From: Mycosphaerelloides madeirae
Lineage: Eukaryota; Ascomycota; Dothideomycetes; Mycosphaerellales; Mycosphaerellaceae
Length of the DNA: 64,000 bases
Assembly: GCA_002785995.1 (NCBI GenBank)
Contig: NHNV01000005.1
Location: forward strand, 248,001-312,000
Direction of reading: 5' to 3'
Shown: in pieces, positions 1-9,102 of the stretch
Position numbering within the stretch: the stretch's first letter is position 1
How the letters are laid out: each line of letters begins with the position of its first letter
Position numbers and translations under genes: made by a program
The notes under the pieces: generated by a model
Seen by the model: the letters and a program-made list of their open reading frames with translations, nothing else
Told to the model about the DNA's origin: nothing
Databases searched by the model: none

Positions 1-225
1 AGCAGTCTGGATCAACCGCTGAGGTATTGCTGGATACAGTGCGAACGTCGACTTTGGGGAGTCGGATTGAGGAAAGGCGCCGGGCATGTCGTCGCTCTCT
101 TGCACAGAGGCGAGCCGAGCGGGCACCGTGCGTGGAGTGCGAGTCGGCGCATCGTGCGACAGCGACACGCGCTTTGGGGTCGTCGATTTTTGCGAGCGCA
201 GACGGGCAGAGCTGCGTCGAGCCAT
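1..225 (-). CDS. N-terminal fragment of an unidentified gene (runs off the left edge)
   Basis: Reading leftwards from the ATG at 225 the frame stays open for 75 codons to base 1, so no stop is seen. The predicted N-terminus begins MARRSSARLRS and is rich in Ser, Thr, Pro, Arg and Lys, with no signal peptide or membrane segment. Such basic, low-complexity N-termini are common in fungal nuclear proteins, but no domain is visible and I do not recognise the family. An intron could begin near the left edge, so the last 10-15 residues are uncertain. The rest of the gene lies outside the window. Confidence 0.5.
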   Translation of the reverse strand, partial: MARRSSARLRSQKSTTPKRVSLSHDAPTRTPRTVPARLASVQESDDMPGAFPQSDSPKSTFALYPAIPQRLIQTA

Positions 226-906
226 GGCCACAAGAGCTATGTGCGTGCGGTTGTGATTGTTTCTGGGATGACTCGATGTCTGGAGTGAGCTTGTCTCAAT
301 GTTTTGAAGTTGATGCGATCATGTTTTGAAACCACTGCGGGAAAGGGTTAGCGTCGGGAGTGTCCGTGATACGAAATCGCTGCGTCAACGTCCGTCAGAT
401 CTCCCTGTACCTGTATGTATCTTACCATCAAACATTCCAGAATCGCTCGATTCAACGAAAGCGACATGGCCCATTTGGAGCCTCGTCAGGCCGAGGCACA
501 GCTGGATGTGACCCGATCGATCCTTCCACCGTCCAAGGAACCTTCTCTGAAGCAGTATGCTACACGATCTGATACTCTTCTTCTTACCTCCGGGCTCCTG
601 AAAGTCCAGCTGCCCGATTTCCTGGACTTTGTTGCTCGTATTGACAGGATCTGTGTTTCTTCAATGTACAGGTCGGTGTGAATGTGCGGTGATGGTGCCG
701 CGGATATTATCCTACCCAAGTAAATCCGGCCAAAATGATGTACGACGACACTAAAATCAACGCCAACAGCAGCATCATATCTTTCAAAGCAAAATGTAAA
801 AGACCCAATTAACCTCTTCGACGCATTTGATCGCAGCTATACAAAACAGACCCAAGGGTCTTCTTCGACCAATTCGACCCAATCAAGCAATATTTCCTCC
901 TTCGAC
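226..906. other. Intergenic region, divergent promoters
   Basis: About 680 bases between the left-edge gene (minus) and the aldo-keto reductase (plus). Only short open frames without family features are present. The last 100 bases before the reductase ATG are A/C-rich, as expected for a fungal 5' leader. I see no recognisable site. Confidence 0.5.
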
Positions 907-1957
907 ATGGCGCACACGCATTCAGCACCGCACACTGGCTACGGTCTCCTCGGCTTCACTTGGAGAGGCCCAAGAACAGCTGACGAGCAAGCCTTCCCTG
1001 CCATGAAGAAGGCCATCGAACGGGGCGCTACGCATTGGTCGACTTCCTCGGTCTATGGAACTGCCCCAGATCCTCCCACCGCTGGTCTTTCCCTTCTCCG
1101 CCGGTACTTCGAGAAATATCCAGAGGATGCTTCCAAAGTCACGCTCTTCATCCGCGGCTGCTTCGATGCTGCTACCTTCCGTCCGTGCTGTACCCGCGAA
1201 GGCGTCCGAGCAAGTTGGAAAGAATGTGACGATATCCTCGGTGGAGTCAAGACTATCGATTGTTTCGGCCCTGCTCGCATCGACCAGAACGTGCCAGTCG
1301 AAGAGACCATCGGCGCTTGTAAAGAGCTTCTAGATGAAGGCAAGATTGGAGGCGTGGGTCTGTCCGAGGTGCGCGCGGAGACCATTCGCAAAGCTTCCGC
1401 AGTCTGCCCTATCCGCTTCGCTGAAATCGAGTTCTCGCTCTGGAGCACCGAGATGCTCGAAAATGGCGTTGCACAAGCCGCGAAAGAAGGCAATGTCACC
1501 GTCTGGTGCTACGCTCCGCTAGGCTATGGCTTCTTGACCGGCGAAATCAAACAGCTATCGGACCTTACCGGAGCTCGTAATCATGGTCGCTTTGCCCCGG
1601 AGGTAAGTCATAACGTGCAAGCATGATACCTAATTCATTTCCATGGCTAACATGGACGCCTGCCAGAACTTCAACAAGAACCTCGAGTTGGTCGACAAAG
1701 TTGAAGCCTTTGCTGCAAAGAAAGGCGTCACGCCTGCACAGGTGGCTCTCGCCTGGATTCGTGCTCATTCGAACTCAGGAATCTGTGGCACGATCATACC
1801 CATCCCCGGAGCCCGGAGCCTCAAGCGCATCGAAGAAAACTGTGCTTTGGTTACCATCTCCCCCGAAGAGAAAGAGGAGCTTGACAATATACTTGCATCT
1901 TCCGAAGTTGTCGGACACCGCCAGATCCCAGGCGCAGATCATTTTCTGAACACGTAA
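907..1957 (+). CDS. Aldo-keto reductase, pyridoxal reductase (Plr1/AKR8)-like
   Basis: Exons 907-1602 and 1667-1957 with a 64-nt GTAAGT..CAG intron give 328 aa, the normal length for the family. The layout is that of the AKR TIM barrel closest to yeast pyridoxal reductases: N-terminal GLLGFTW, then AIERGATHWSTSSVYG (strand 2 / Tyr region), RYFEKYPED, the PARID segment, GGVGLSEV, EIEFSLW, and a late IPIPGARS motif that binds the NADPH phosphate in this family. Odd points: where AKRs usually carry the catalytic Asp before the Tyr (xDTA/S..YG) this protein has Ser, and the lysine strand (KVxLSxKGG in relatives) reads KVTLFIRGC, so Lys appears to be Arg. The Tyr is retained. The family call is firm; the substrate and even full activity are inferences. 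Confidence 0.85.
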
Positions 1958-1998
1958 TGGCTAGGAGGCAAACACTGGACGGATTCTTAGGATAATGT

Positions 1999-3560
1999 TT
2001 AAAACCCAGTACCATTTCCGCGCAGGGTGTCTATCTGTCTTGTGTCCGCACATGGCGAATACCCACAGTCCGTAATCACGGGCCAATCCATTGCGGCCCA
2101 GATCTTCTGAATCCTTAAAGCTGCTATTTGGAATTGTCGACTGATCTCCCTGTAGTCATGCCTGGTCAACTTTCCAGACCTCTTCAGGAATTTTCCGTTG
2201 ACGAGGACATCCTCAATGTCGCCCACATTCGAGTGTAGAACGACAGCGGCCACGGGGTTCTCCCAGCCCACCATATTGGGAGCATCAGTTCGAAAAACCA
2301 CAAGATCGGCTTTGGCGCCGACTCTAATGACACCAAGATCATCCCTTCTCAGCGCCAGACCGCCGGCCCGAGTGATCAGATAGAATGCCTGCTCTACGCT
2401 CATGGGGTTCGTGTTGGGGAGTTCCCATTGCTCCAGAACATCCCAGTAGTTCAGATTACGCAAACTCTGTAGCCACAGACGAGCTTGCTGTATTATCGAT
2501 GTGCTGAACGAGATGTGAGTGTCTAAGCCGAGCGATGCTTGATCCATGATGTGCCTTGCGTAGTGGTGTCCGATGCCGTATCCATCTTCTGATTCAGGCG
2601 TCATGGCGACGTATTGGTTCGTGCTGCGCAGAATGGAGGCGTCGATGGAGTCGACGTAGGTGCCGTGGGCAAAGACCACGGGCAGAGAGGTATTGAGCCA
2701 GCCGAATGAGTTAAGGAGCTTCGGACTACTCGTGGGTCCTCCGGGTCCGCCGTTGAAGTGCATCGTGACGATCGACAGATTTGACGACTGCACGATATCC
2801 CACAGAGTACTCACATTCGATGGGGCTGCGTCTGGGAAGGAGTCGTAGGAGAATCCGAGCTTGACGAGAGTATTTGCATCTCGGAATCTTGGTTCCTCAG
2901 CTAACGACTTGAGCTTGGTGATTTGTTGTTCCCAGGAGTAACCGTTCGGAAGGGTTGGCTGAATGGTATGTGCGTAGTACGCTCGCACTCCGCTGTCGAA
3001 AGTGCCGTTCACAGCTGCATCAGTGGCTTCGTCGGAAAACCCGCCATGGGCGTGATCGAGAACTGTTGTTGTGCCAGAGTGTAGTAGTTCCAGACAGCCC
3101 ATGAGCTGACCCAGGTATGTGTCGTTTCGATTGAAGAATTCAATGGCTGGGCTTCCAGAGCCGAACTTCTGGAAGTACTCCGGAATGGCACTGTTCGCAG
3201 CCAGAGTCCTGAATACAGTCTGCCATAGATGATGATCTGAATATGTCAATGAAAGGTCAGAGCATGACGATGGTATTCCAACGCACGTGTGTCAATAAAT
3301 CCCGGAGTAATGATCTTGTCCGTCGCGTTCAAACGGGTCGAATTCGCTGGTAGAGTTGTGTTATATACGCCCTCTCCCAGGGAGGCGATTCTGTCTTCAT
3401 CCACCAGCAAGTAGGCATTACGAAGGATCCGAAGCTGCTCTGTGAAGTTGTCGAAAGCGATGATTGTTGCATCCTCGTACAAAATAGCGGCGCGGGTCAA
3501 ATGTAGCAAGGAGAACAGAGCGATGAACAGCCAGCCAGCCAGCCATGTCGTCTCGGACAT
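1999..3560 (-). CDS. Secreted amidohydrolase (ATZ/TRZ, cytosine/SAH deaminase-like superfamily)
   Basis: Exons 3560-3287 and 3236-1999, joined across a 50-nt intron (donor GTGCGT, acceptor TTCAG), give 503 aa. The splice restores GFIDTHHHLWQT, the metal-binding HxH element of amidohydrolases that follows the N-terminal beta domain. Later elements are HFNGG, FAHGTYVD and GLDTHISF, which match the positions of the second and third histidine segments and the late Asp, and a C-terminal strand beginning VIRVGAKADLVVF, typical of the family's composite beta domain. The first ~24 residues are a hydrophobic signal peptide ending near LTRA, and N-glycosylation sequons (NTT, NST, NAT, NLS) support secretion. 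The HxxE element of deaminases reads HFNG here, so the usual Glu is not seen. Substrate unknown; deamination is doubtful. Confidence 0.85.
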
Positions 3561-3828
3561 CGCTCAAGAGAAGAAATTTGAAGAGGTACTTAACATTTTG
3601 GTTTATAGATCAGCTCTTATGAGTTCTCGTTTCGAAGGATCAAAGTGAGGTATGCCCTCTAAGGGCTGCTCGGCTTGAACTCAAAAAGTACGCGCTATGG
3701 TTGCTCGGTGACGATATAGTCCGGGCGCGCGTGTTCAAGAGTTGCGTATGACAATGCAACGCCTGGAAAAGAGCCTCGAGAAATATCTTGCGGATAAATT
3801 CAAGGTAATGCGAGGCCGATACACGAGT

Positions 3829-4188
3829 TCAGTTATCGTCGGTTGGGTGTCCGTCTTTCCGGTCTCCTCCGGGCTGCCTCCTGACTTCTTTGTCGTTTCG
3901 TCTCAATCCAGATGAGACTGATCTGGAGTCTAGCGGGATGCTATTCGGCGGGAGATTGTTAGTTTTCATGTTTCTGATATGAGAGGATGATGATGTTTCT
4001 GAAGTAGAGGAAGGGACAAAGGAAAAACCGGGAGGCTGGTTCGGCACGGGCTTCGAGACTTGACCGTCATCGACTTCTTGCATGTGAACCTCTTCACCTC
4101 GACATTCACTCATCCATTCCTTTGCTTTACCCAGCCGGCTATTCGTGGCTTGAGGGTTTTTCATCCTACACATGCGATCAGAAGCCAT
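3829..4188 (-). CDS. Hypothetical small hydrophilic protein
   Basis: A single open frame of 119 aa lies divergent to the DNA glycosylase, with 150 bases between the two starts. The protein is polar and disordered-looking, with a Pro-rich centre (KPVPNQPPGF), a Ser run and a basic C-terminus ending in PTDDN. No signal peptide, membrane helix or known domain is seen. The codon pattern and the even spread of charged residues look more like coding than shadow sequence, and nothing on the other strand accounts for it. I do not recognise a family. It could have a short intron near the start, where GTGTAGG occurs a few codons after the ATG. Confidence 0.4.
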   Translation of the reverse strand: MASDRMCRMKNPQATNSRLGKAKEWMSECRGEEVHMQEVDDGQVSKPVPNQPPGFSFVPSSTSETSSSSHIRNMKTNNLPPNSIPLDSRSVSSGLRRNDKEVRRQPGGDRKDGHPTDDN

Positions 4189-4338
4189 TGAAACAATTCA
4201 TGTCACGAGTCTGCTGAACACGAGCACGAGGAACAAAAGCCTTGCTGTTGCCACTTTGACTTCTTCTCTTCATCGCACCAACAATCAACCGACAACAAAA
4301 TTCGAAGTCTATACACTCCCTCCTTCTACTCGATCGCT

Positions 4339-5892
4339 ATGGCACGCACCACTCGCGCCACGGCTACCGCCAACACCACCCCGAAACTTCAGCTTCAGCA
4401 GCAGCTCTCGAACGAAGCGCACGCAGGCAAGGTCAAGAAAGCACCTGTTAAGCGCAAGGTACCTATCAAGCGCAAGGCACCTTCTACGTCCAAGAAATCA
4501 AAAGCTGAGATCCAGCCCGACAACACTACCAGCTCTCGTAAGCGCACGGGGAAGTCCATCAAGGAGGAAGCATCAGACGCTACCGAACTGCCGCACAACC
4601 TTGGGACTTTCCTCACCAGCCGGAAGAAGGGCCAGGATGGAGAAGATGGTACACCGCCTACAAAGCGTGTCAAGCTCTCTGCAAAAGACGCCCCGGATAT
4701 ACAAAACCTTGAAGGCAACATCAAGACCGAGGACGCAATCGATGCTGCTGACAAGAAGTTATCCGGGGAAGCAAAGAAAGAGAAGAAAGCGGAGAAAGTG
4801 AAGAAACCCAAGAAACCCAAGTGGGTGAAACTCGGCGTCTCACCCTACCCAAATCACCAAGGACCTACCTCCGAGCAGTGTTATGAGGTTTGGAAGATAT
4901 TGAAAAAGGCACATGGCCGATTCGAACGCCCCCCGAAAGTCCCTTTTGGCACCTTGGACGCTGCCGGTTGCGGTGAAGTCCCCCATGTGGTAGAAGCACT
5001 CGTCCGCACCATCCTCAGTGCTGCGACTACAGGATCGAACGCCAAGATGGCCATGTTAGGGCTTTTCGAAGCTTTCGGTTACGAAGACAATAAGAAAAAC
5101 ATCTTCAAATGGGATGAGATTCGTCTGGCTCCAAAAGAGGAAATCGAAAACGCCATTAGACGTGGCGGTCTAGCCGAGAGCAAGTCTGGGTATATCAAGA
5201 CGCTGCTGCAGATGGCTTGGGAGGAAAATCAAGATCGTAAGGCCGCCCACCTTGATCCGAACACCAACCCCGAAGGCGCAGAGAACGAGGACGAAGGCGT
5301 GAAGCAGCAGGAAATATTTCAAGCGACCTCAAATATCATCTCTCTTGACCATATCCACCTGCTCGACAACGAGAAAGCGCTGAACAAGATGATAACCTAT
5401 CCAGGAATCGGCATCAAGACAGCCTCGTGCGTCTCCCTTTTCTGCCTACAGCGCGATTCTTTCGCCGTCGACACTCACGTTTTCAGAATGTGCCAGTACC
5501 TCAACTGGGTGCCAAAAAAGGGCTCTAACTCGAAAGGCACGCCGACTGTTAGCCCAAACACGACGTTCCTCCACTGCGATTCTCGCGTTCCTGATGAGCT
5601 CAAATACGAACTCCATCAGCTTTTCCTCGAACATGGCAAGAAGTGTCCCCGCTGCCGAGCTATAACTGGTCAAAACAGTGTCGACTGGGCCAAGGGTTGT
5701 GTCCTCGAGCATCTCGTCAAGCGTCATGGTGCGAAGAAGGGCGGCGTCCCGTTTGCAAAGAGCAAGAAGGCGAAAGCAGCTCTTAGCCTTGCAGAGGACG
5801 ACGAAGAGGTTGACGAAGACGGAGAAGAAGGACGAGACGATGGCGGACTCGAAGGCGAACTCGAAGGCGAACTCGAAGACGACGAGGAATGA
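4339..5892 (+). CDS. HhH-GPD DNA glycosylase (endonuclease III-like base-excision repair protein)
   Basis: An intronless frame of 517 aa. Residues 1-165 are a Lys/Ala/Pro-rich disordered tail with basic stretches that may act as a nuclear localisation signal. The HhH-GPD core runs from about 215 to 445. The helix-hairpin-helix reads YPGIGIKTASC near residue 355, with Lys at the place of the catalytic Lys of Nth-type bifunctional glycosylases, and VDTHVFR near 376 supplies the catalytic Asp. The usual Nth iron-sulphur loop (C-x6-C-x2-C-x5-C) is not present; instead there is HGKKCPRC followed 15 residues later by another Cys. The C-terminus is acidic with a short duplicated GELE unit. It should cut damaged bases from DNA in the nucleus; the lesion is unknown. 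The ATG lies 150 bases from the divergent orphan gene. Confidence 0.85.
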   Translation: MARTTRATATANTTPKLQLQQQLSNEAHAGKVKKAPVKRKVPIKRKAPSTSKKSKAEIQPDNTTSSRKRTGKSIKEEASDATELPHNLGTFLTSRKKGQDGEDGTPPTKRVKLSAKDAPDIQNLEGNIKTEDAIDAADKKLSGEAKKEKKAEKVKKPKKPKWVKLGVSPYPNHQGPTSEQCYEVWKILKKAHGRFERPPKVPFGTLDAAGCGEVPHVVEALVRTILSAATTGSNAKMAMLGLFEAFGYEDNKKNIFKWDEIRLAPKEEIENAIRRGGLAESKSGYIKTLLQMAWEENQDRKAAHLDPNTNPEGAENEDEGVKQQEIFQATSNIISLDHIHLLDNEKALNKMITYPGIGIKTASCVSLFCLQRDSFAVDTHVFRMCQYLNWVPKKGSNSKGTPTVSPNTTFLHCDSRVPDELKYELHQLFLEHGKKCPRCRAITGQNSVDWAKGCVLEHLVKRHGAKKGGVPFAKSKKAKAALSLAEDDEEVDEDGEEGRDDGGLEGELEGELEDDEE

Positions 5893-6123
5893 AGCCAGCG
5901 TCGAGACGTCCTGACGACCGAAATCTACGACCATGTAGTATGCAGCATTCAGCATCATCGACACGTAGCTTATTTTAAAAAATTGAGGCTTTATATTCTA
6001 TACGCCTGTATATATAGTTCAGTCCACGAACAAAGCAACGCGATTGGTTCCCAAAAGTGCAAGCGACCATGGGACACGTAAGCAATCGTTTAGTGAAAGT
6101 TTGGCTTCATCGGACAACGTCAT

Positions 6124-6128
6124 CCCCT
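6124..6128 (+). promoter_or_regulatory. STRE-like CCCCT element upstream of the Pmp3 gene
   Basis: CCCCT is the core of the fungal stress response element bound by Msn2/4-type zinc fingers. It sits about 260 bases before the ATG of a gene of a stress-induced family. A pentamer is common by chance, so this is only suggestive. Confidence 0.25.
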
Positions 6129-6322
6129 CGCGTCTCGAGAAACGACCCTGGGGCTTGCATTCGCAACCATGGAACTTTCGCTGAAGTAAAGCGCGCGTCT
6201 CCAATAAAGGCAAGCAAGTTTCACTCCCTCTCCTCCAATCTTTGCTAGAAAATTTCGCCGAAAACAGACTCAAATCATTTCTCTCCAGAATCCGCGACCA
6301 GCAACACCACCACCAAACCCAG

Positions 6323-6330
6323 TATATAAG
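6323..6330 (+). promoter_or_regulatory. TATA box of the Pmp3 gene
   Basis: TATATAAG lies 57 bases before the ATG at 6387 and is followed by a C/A-rich leader, the usual order in strongly expressed or inducible fungal genes. The match to the TATA consensus is good. The transcription start is not known. Confidence 0.5.
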
Positions 6331-6386
6331 TCCTACACCTACAAACACCACGACCTTCTAACACAAAGCAGCACCCACTCGACACA

Positions 6387-6578
6387 ATGCCTTCCTCCAC
6401 CAGCGACCTCTGCCTCTATGTCTTGGCAATCTTCCTCCCACCCGTCGCCGTCGTCCTGAAAGTTGGCTGCGGCGTCGACGTCCTCATCAACATCGCTCTC
6501 TGGATCCTTGGATGGATTCCAGGCGTCATTCATGCTTGGTGGATAATTGGCAAGAGGGAGAAAGCTCAAGGGATGTAA
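6387..6578 (+). CDS. pmp3: Pmp3/RCI2 family plasma membrane proteolipid
   Basis: A 63-aa intronless protein with the complete Pmp3 (UPF0057) layout: a short polar N-terminus, a first hydrophobic helix (residues 8-26) with an FLPPVAV motif, a GCGVDVLIN turn, and a second helix (32-52) with ILGWIPGVIHAWW. The family consists of tiny plasma-membrane proteins that limit cation leak and membrane potential under salt and cold stress and are typically stress-induced. It has a TATA box 57 bases upstream and a CCCCT stress element further out. The C-terminal tail is short and basic. Nothing in the gene looks damaged. Confidence 0.92.
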   Translation: MPSSTSDLCLYVLAIFLPPVAVVLKVGCGVDVLINIALWILGWIPGVIHAWWIIGKREKAQGM

Positions 6579-6907
6579 CGATATGCGTTGGAAGAGATGG
6601 AAAGATTGAATGGTAGGATAGCAGGATGTAAGAGGGTTGTGTACGTCAGTCATTGAGATACCCCAGGAGAGAGATAATGTCATTGCTGTGTGTCGGCTTT
6701 GAAACTTTCGTTTTTGTCGTGGAGGTGAATGTTTGGTTGAAGATGCACCGCGAGGAAACTTTCACGCCGCACTAGTGCATTGGCATGTGAACACCGCCAC
6801 GACTTGTCCCTCGAAACTAAGCGGCCTCAAGGCTCTCCAACCCAGCTCGCACCTCTTCACCTCTACTACCTCCACTCAAACAATAGCAATAGCAAAAGAC
6901 CAACACC
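6579..6907. other. Short intergenic region
   Basis: 329 bases between two small plus-strand membrane-protein genes. It contains the Pmp3 3' end and an A/C-rich leader with CAATAGCAATAG just before the next ATG. No other feature is seen. Confidence 0.45.
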
Positions 6908-7309
6908 ATGGCTTCCAGCTCCCTTCGCGCGAAGCAGAACCTCACCAAGACATACGAAGTACCCATCAACCACCCTAAATCTCAATCTCCAGCCTCTCGC
7001 GCCAGACTCATCATCTCCTTCCTCCTCTCCCTTTTCCCGAACATGCTTCTCGGCGTCCTCGGTTTTGGTGCCTTGAGACTGACCGCTGGTAAGTCACGAA
7101 AGCTTCACTCGCCAAGTGATGCAAACACTGAGGCAGAACAGGCTGCTAGCGTCCAGTCTGCCGTCGGTCCGCCTTGGCTGTTTTCACTCCTCCAAGGTGC
7201 TGCGATGGGTGGCGCGAGCGCCGCTAAGGTCTTTGGAGCTATCAAAGGTAGTGCTATCTTGGCTGGCTTGGTTTCGCAGTTCCCGGGCAAGAAGGTGGCT
7301 GGCAAGTGA
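6908..7309 (+). CDS. Small membrane protein of unknown function
   Basis: The open frame from 6908 encodes 133 aa, or 117 aa if a 48-nt intron at 7089-7136 (GTAAGT..GGCAG) is removed. The intron length is a multiple of three and has no in-frame stop, so both products are full length. A hydrophobic helix lies near residues 34-60 (LIISFLLSLFP and GVLGFGAL), and a second, Gly/Ala-rich hydrophobic stretch near the C-terminus (FSLLQGAAMGGASAAKVFG). The basic end is GKKVAGK. I do not recognise a family. It lies tail to tail with the TPR gene, with 77 bases between the stops. Confidence 0.6.
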   Translation: MASSSLRAKQNLTKTYEVPINHPKSQSPASRARLIISFLLSLFPNMLLGVLGFGALRLTAGKSRKLHSPSDANTEAEQAASVQSAVGPPWLFSLLQGAAMGGASAAKVFGAIKGSAILAGLVSQFPGKKVAGK

Positions 7310-7386
7310 CGAGGGTGCGATATCCATGGACCGCAAGTCGGCATCACTGCGAGCGTTAGAGCTGCAATCGTACGTATGTAGCCTCT

Positions 7387-9102
7387 TCAAGATTTTGCTC
7401 CAGTTCTCCTGCAAAAACATGAAGACGTAACTTCGACATCGGTGCTTCTCTTCAGCTCTTCCAACTGCTTCCCTACGCTACCAGCCTCCTCTTCTTTCCC
7501 TCCCCTTTTCAAACACTCATGCAGACCATGTAGGGCCCAGACATTGTTCGGATGTCTTAAAGCTCTCGGCAGCGTATCGTTCAGTCCCAGATCCGCTTCA
7601 TACACCGACGTGGCCTCTTCGACTCTTCCCTGCTCTATAAAGAGGGCGCCGAGTGCATGACGAGGCGGCTGCATCCATCCCCAAGGCTCATCGTAGGGAA
7701 GACCATCACTCAGTTTGACAGCTTTCGTCAAATGCTCAAAGCCGACTTCGAAGTTTTGCTTCCGGTATTCCATTTCTCCCTGGAACATCGCTTCAGCGAC
7801 TTTTAAGATATCCCTGGCAGTATTGTTGAACAAAGTCCTCGATTCTGGTACCCTTTCTGAAGCGTTCTGGAACAACTTCCACTCTGTTTCTGCTCTTTCA
7901 ATATCACCCGTGGCCGAGCTCGCCACGCCTTTTCCGTAATGGATCATGGCGGTAGTAGTGCAGTACAGTTCTTGATCCTTAGGGAGCACCAATTGCAGGA
8001 GCTTCTCCCATCGTCCGAATCTGACCAGAACATGGATCCGCATGCCCAAGAAGCTCTCCAGCCAGTCCGCCATGGGAGGACTCTCAATCCTCAGTATGTC
8101 CTCTGACAGGCTCTTTTCCAGCATCTGAACAGTCTCTATCGCAGTTTTGTACTGTCCGGCGAACATGGCAGCATAAACCCTGAAGTGGCAATCGTGTGAC
8201 CGATACAGCGAATAGAAATTCAATGCTCCGGCTCTCTCCAGGTACTTCTCATCAGCAACCATGGCGTCTGAATTTGATTGAATTGCTCGGGTCCAGTCTC
8301 CACAGAGGACGTCCAGGTGGGTCGGCATGTGATTCAGATGTCCAGCATCCGGTACCAGTCCTCGTAGTCGATTCGCAATAGACAAAGCATCCTCTGGTTG
8401 GGCGGACATCTCCATAAGATGGATATAAAGATGCAACAGCCCAGGATGTCCTTTCCCACCCGAAATTTCAAAAGCCTTGTCAAGTACAGCTTTTGCTTCC
8501 AGCGTCCTCGAATCCGGAGTAGGTTCACCACTCCTGAGATCCCACAGGGCCCAAGGCGTCATATTCATCAGAGAATCCGCGTACAACGCGCAGACATCCA
8601 GATCGATCTCACCAAATTGATCGTATACCTCCCGCATAGCCTCTGCATACTCCCGATTCCATTCAGCGTACTTCTCCTCCCCACTCCTTTGTACGCCGCT
8701 ACTGTAGCGCTTCTCAAGCGCCTCCACCAACTTTACCTCAATACCACCCTTCCATTTTCCCCTCGCCTCCGCCAGCGCCTTTCTACACCGATCCAGATTG
8801 GCTTCTCTCTCACCGTCGTCAAACGTCTCCCAAGGTTTATTATAATTAGGTCCTAGTGAGTACGCAATTCCCCATAGGGGCATCACAGCATCAGGATCCT
8901 CTCTGTTTGCTCGCTCAAAGCATCGAACCGCTTCTTCGTGATTGAAACCGTATGTCCAGATTAAGCCGCGGTCATACCATTGCTGACAGGAAGGGTTGTC
9001 GGTGTTGATGATTTGGGAGTAACTTCCAAGGTCGAAGTATGGCTCTGTCTCGATCTTGTGGTTGTCGTAGTGGAAGCTCACTTCAGGTGCCATGGTGTTC
9101 AA
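7387..9102 (-). CDS. TPR-repeat protein, cytosolic
   Basis: An intronless frame of 571 aa, with ATGs at residues 1 and 4. Helical repeats of TPR type run through the protein: GFNHEEAVRCFERANREDP near residue 55 is a clear unit, then the LYADSLMN, HLYIHLMEMS and RFGRWEKLLQL regions, a stretch with GDIERAETEW, and late units such as GRVEEATSVYEADL. It resembles widespread bacterial and fungal proteins with many degenerate TPR units for which no biochemical function is assigned. There is no signal peptide or membrane helix. TPR superhelices normally bind other proteins; the partner is unknown. The stop is 77 bases from the stop of the convergent small membrane protein gene. Confidence 0.8.
   Translation of the reverse strand: MNTMAPEVSFHYDNHKIETEPYFDLGSYSQIINTDNPSCQQWYDRGLIWTYGFNHEEAVRCFERANREDPDAVMPLWGIAYSLGPNYNKPWETFDDGEREANLDRCRKALAEARGKWKGGIEVKLVEALEKRYSSGVQRSGEEKYAEWNREYAEAMREVYDQFGEIDLDVCALYADSLMNMTPWALWDLRSGEPTPDSRTLEAKAVLDKAFEISGGKGHPGLLHLYIHLMEMSAQPEDALSIANRLRGLVPDAGHLNHMPTHLDVLCGDWTRAIQSNSDAMVADEKYLERAGALNFYSLYRSHDCHFRVYAAMFAGQYKTAIETVQMLEKSLSEDILRIESPPMADWLESFLGMRIHVLVRFGRWEKLLQLVLPKDQELYCTTTAMIHYGKGVASSATGDIERAETEWKLFQNASERVPESRTLFNNTARDILKVAEAMFQGEMEYRKQNFEVGFEHLTKAVKLSDGLPYDEPWGWMQPPRHALGALFIEQGRVEEATSVYEADLGLNDTLPRALRHPNNVWALHGLHECLKRGGKEEEAGSVGKQLEELKRSTDVEVTSSCFCRRTGAKS

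Larger units (their letters stand above)
5893..6386. other. Intergenic region, promoter of the Pmp3 gene
   Basis: 494 bases holding the glycosylase 3' end (A/T-rich, near 5975-6015) and the upstream region of the Pmp3-like gene, with a TATA-like box and a stress-element-like CCCCT, listed separately. An open frame on the minus strand (6019-6351) has an odd composition and is not considered real. Confidence 0.5.

Noticed and set aside
4172..4801. A 209-codon plus-strand frame overlapping the DNA glycosylase N-terminus.
   Set aside because: It is a shifted reading of the low-complexity Lys/Ala-rich tail of the glycosylase.
7442..8856. Plus-strand frames up to 152 codons across the TPR gene.
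   Set aside because: All lie opposite the continuous TPR frame and are its shadows.
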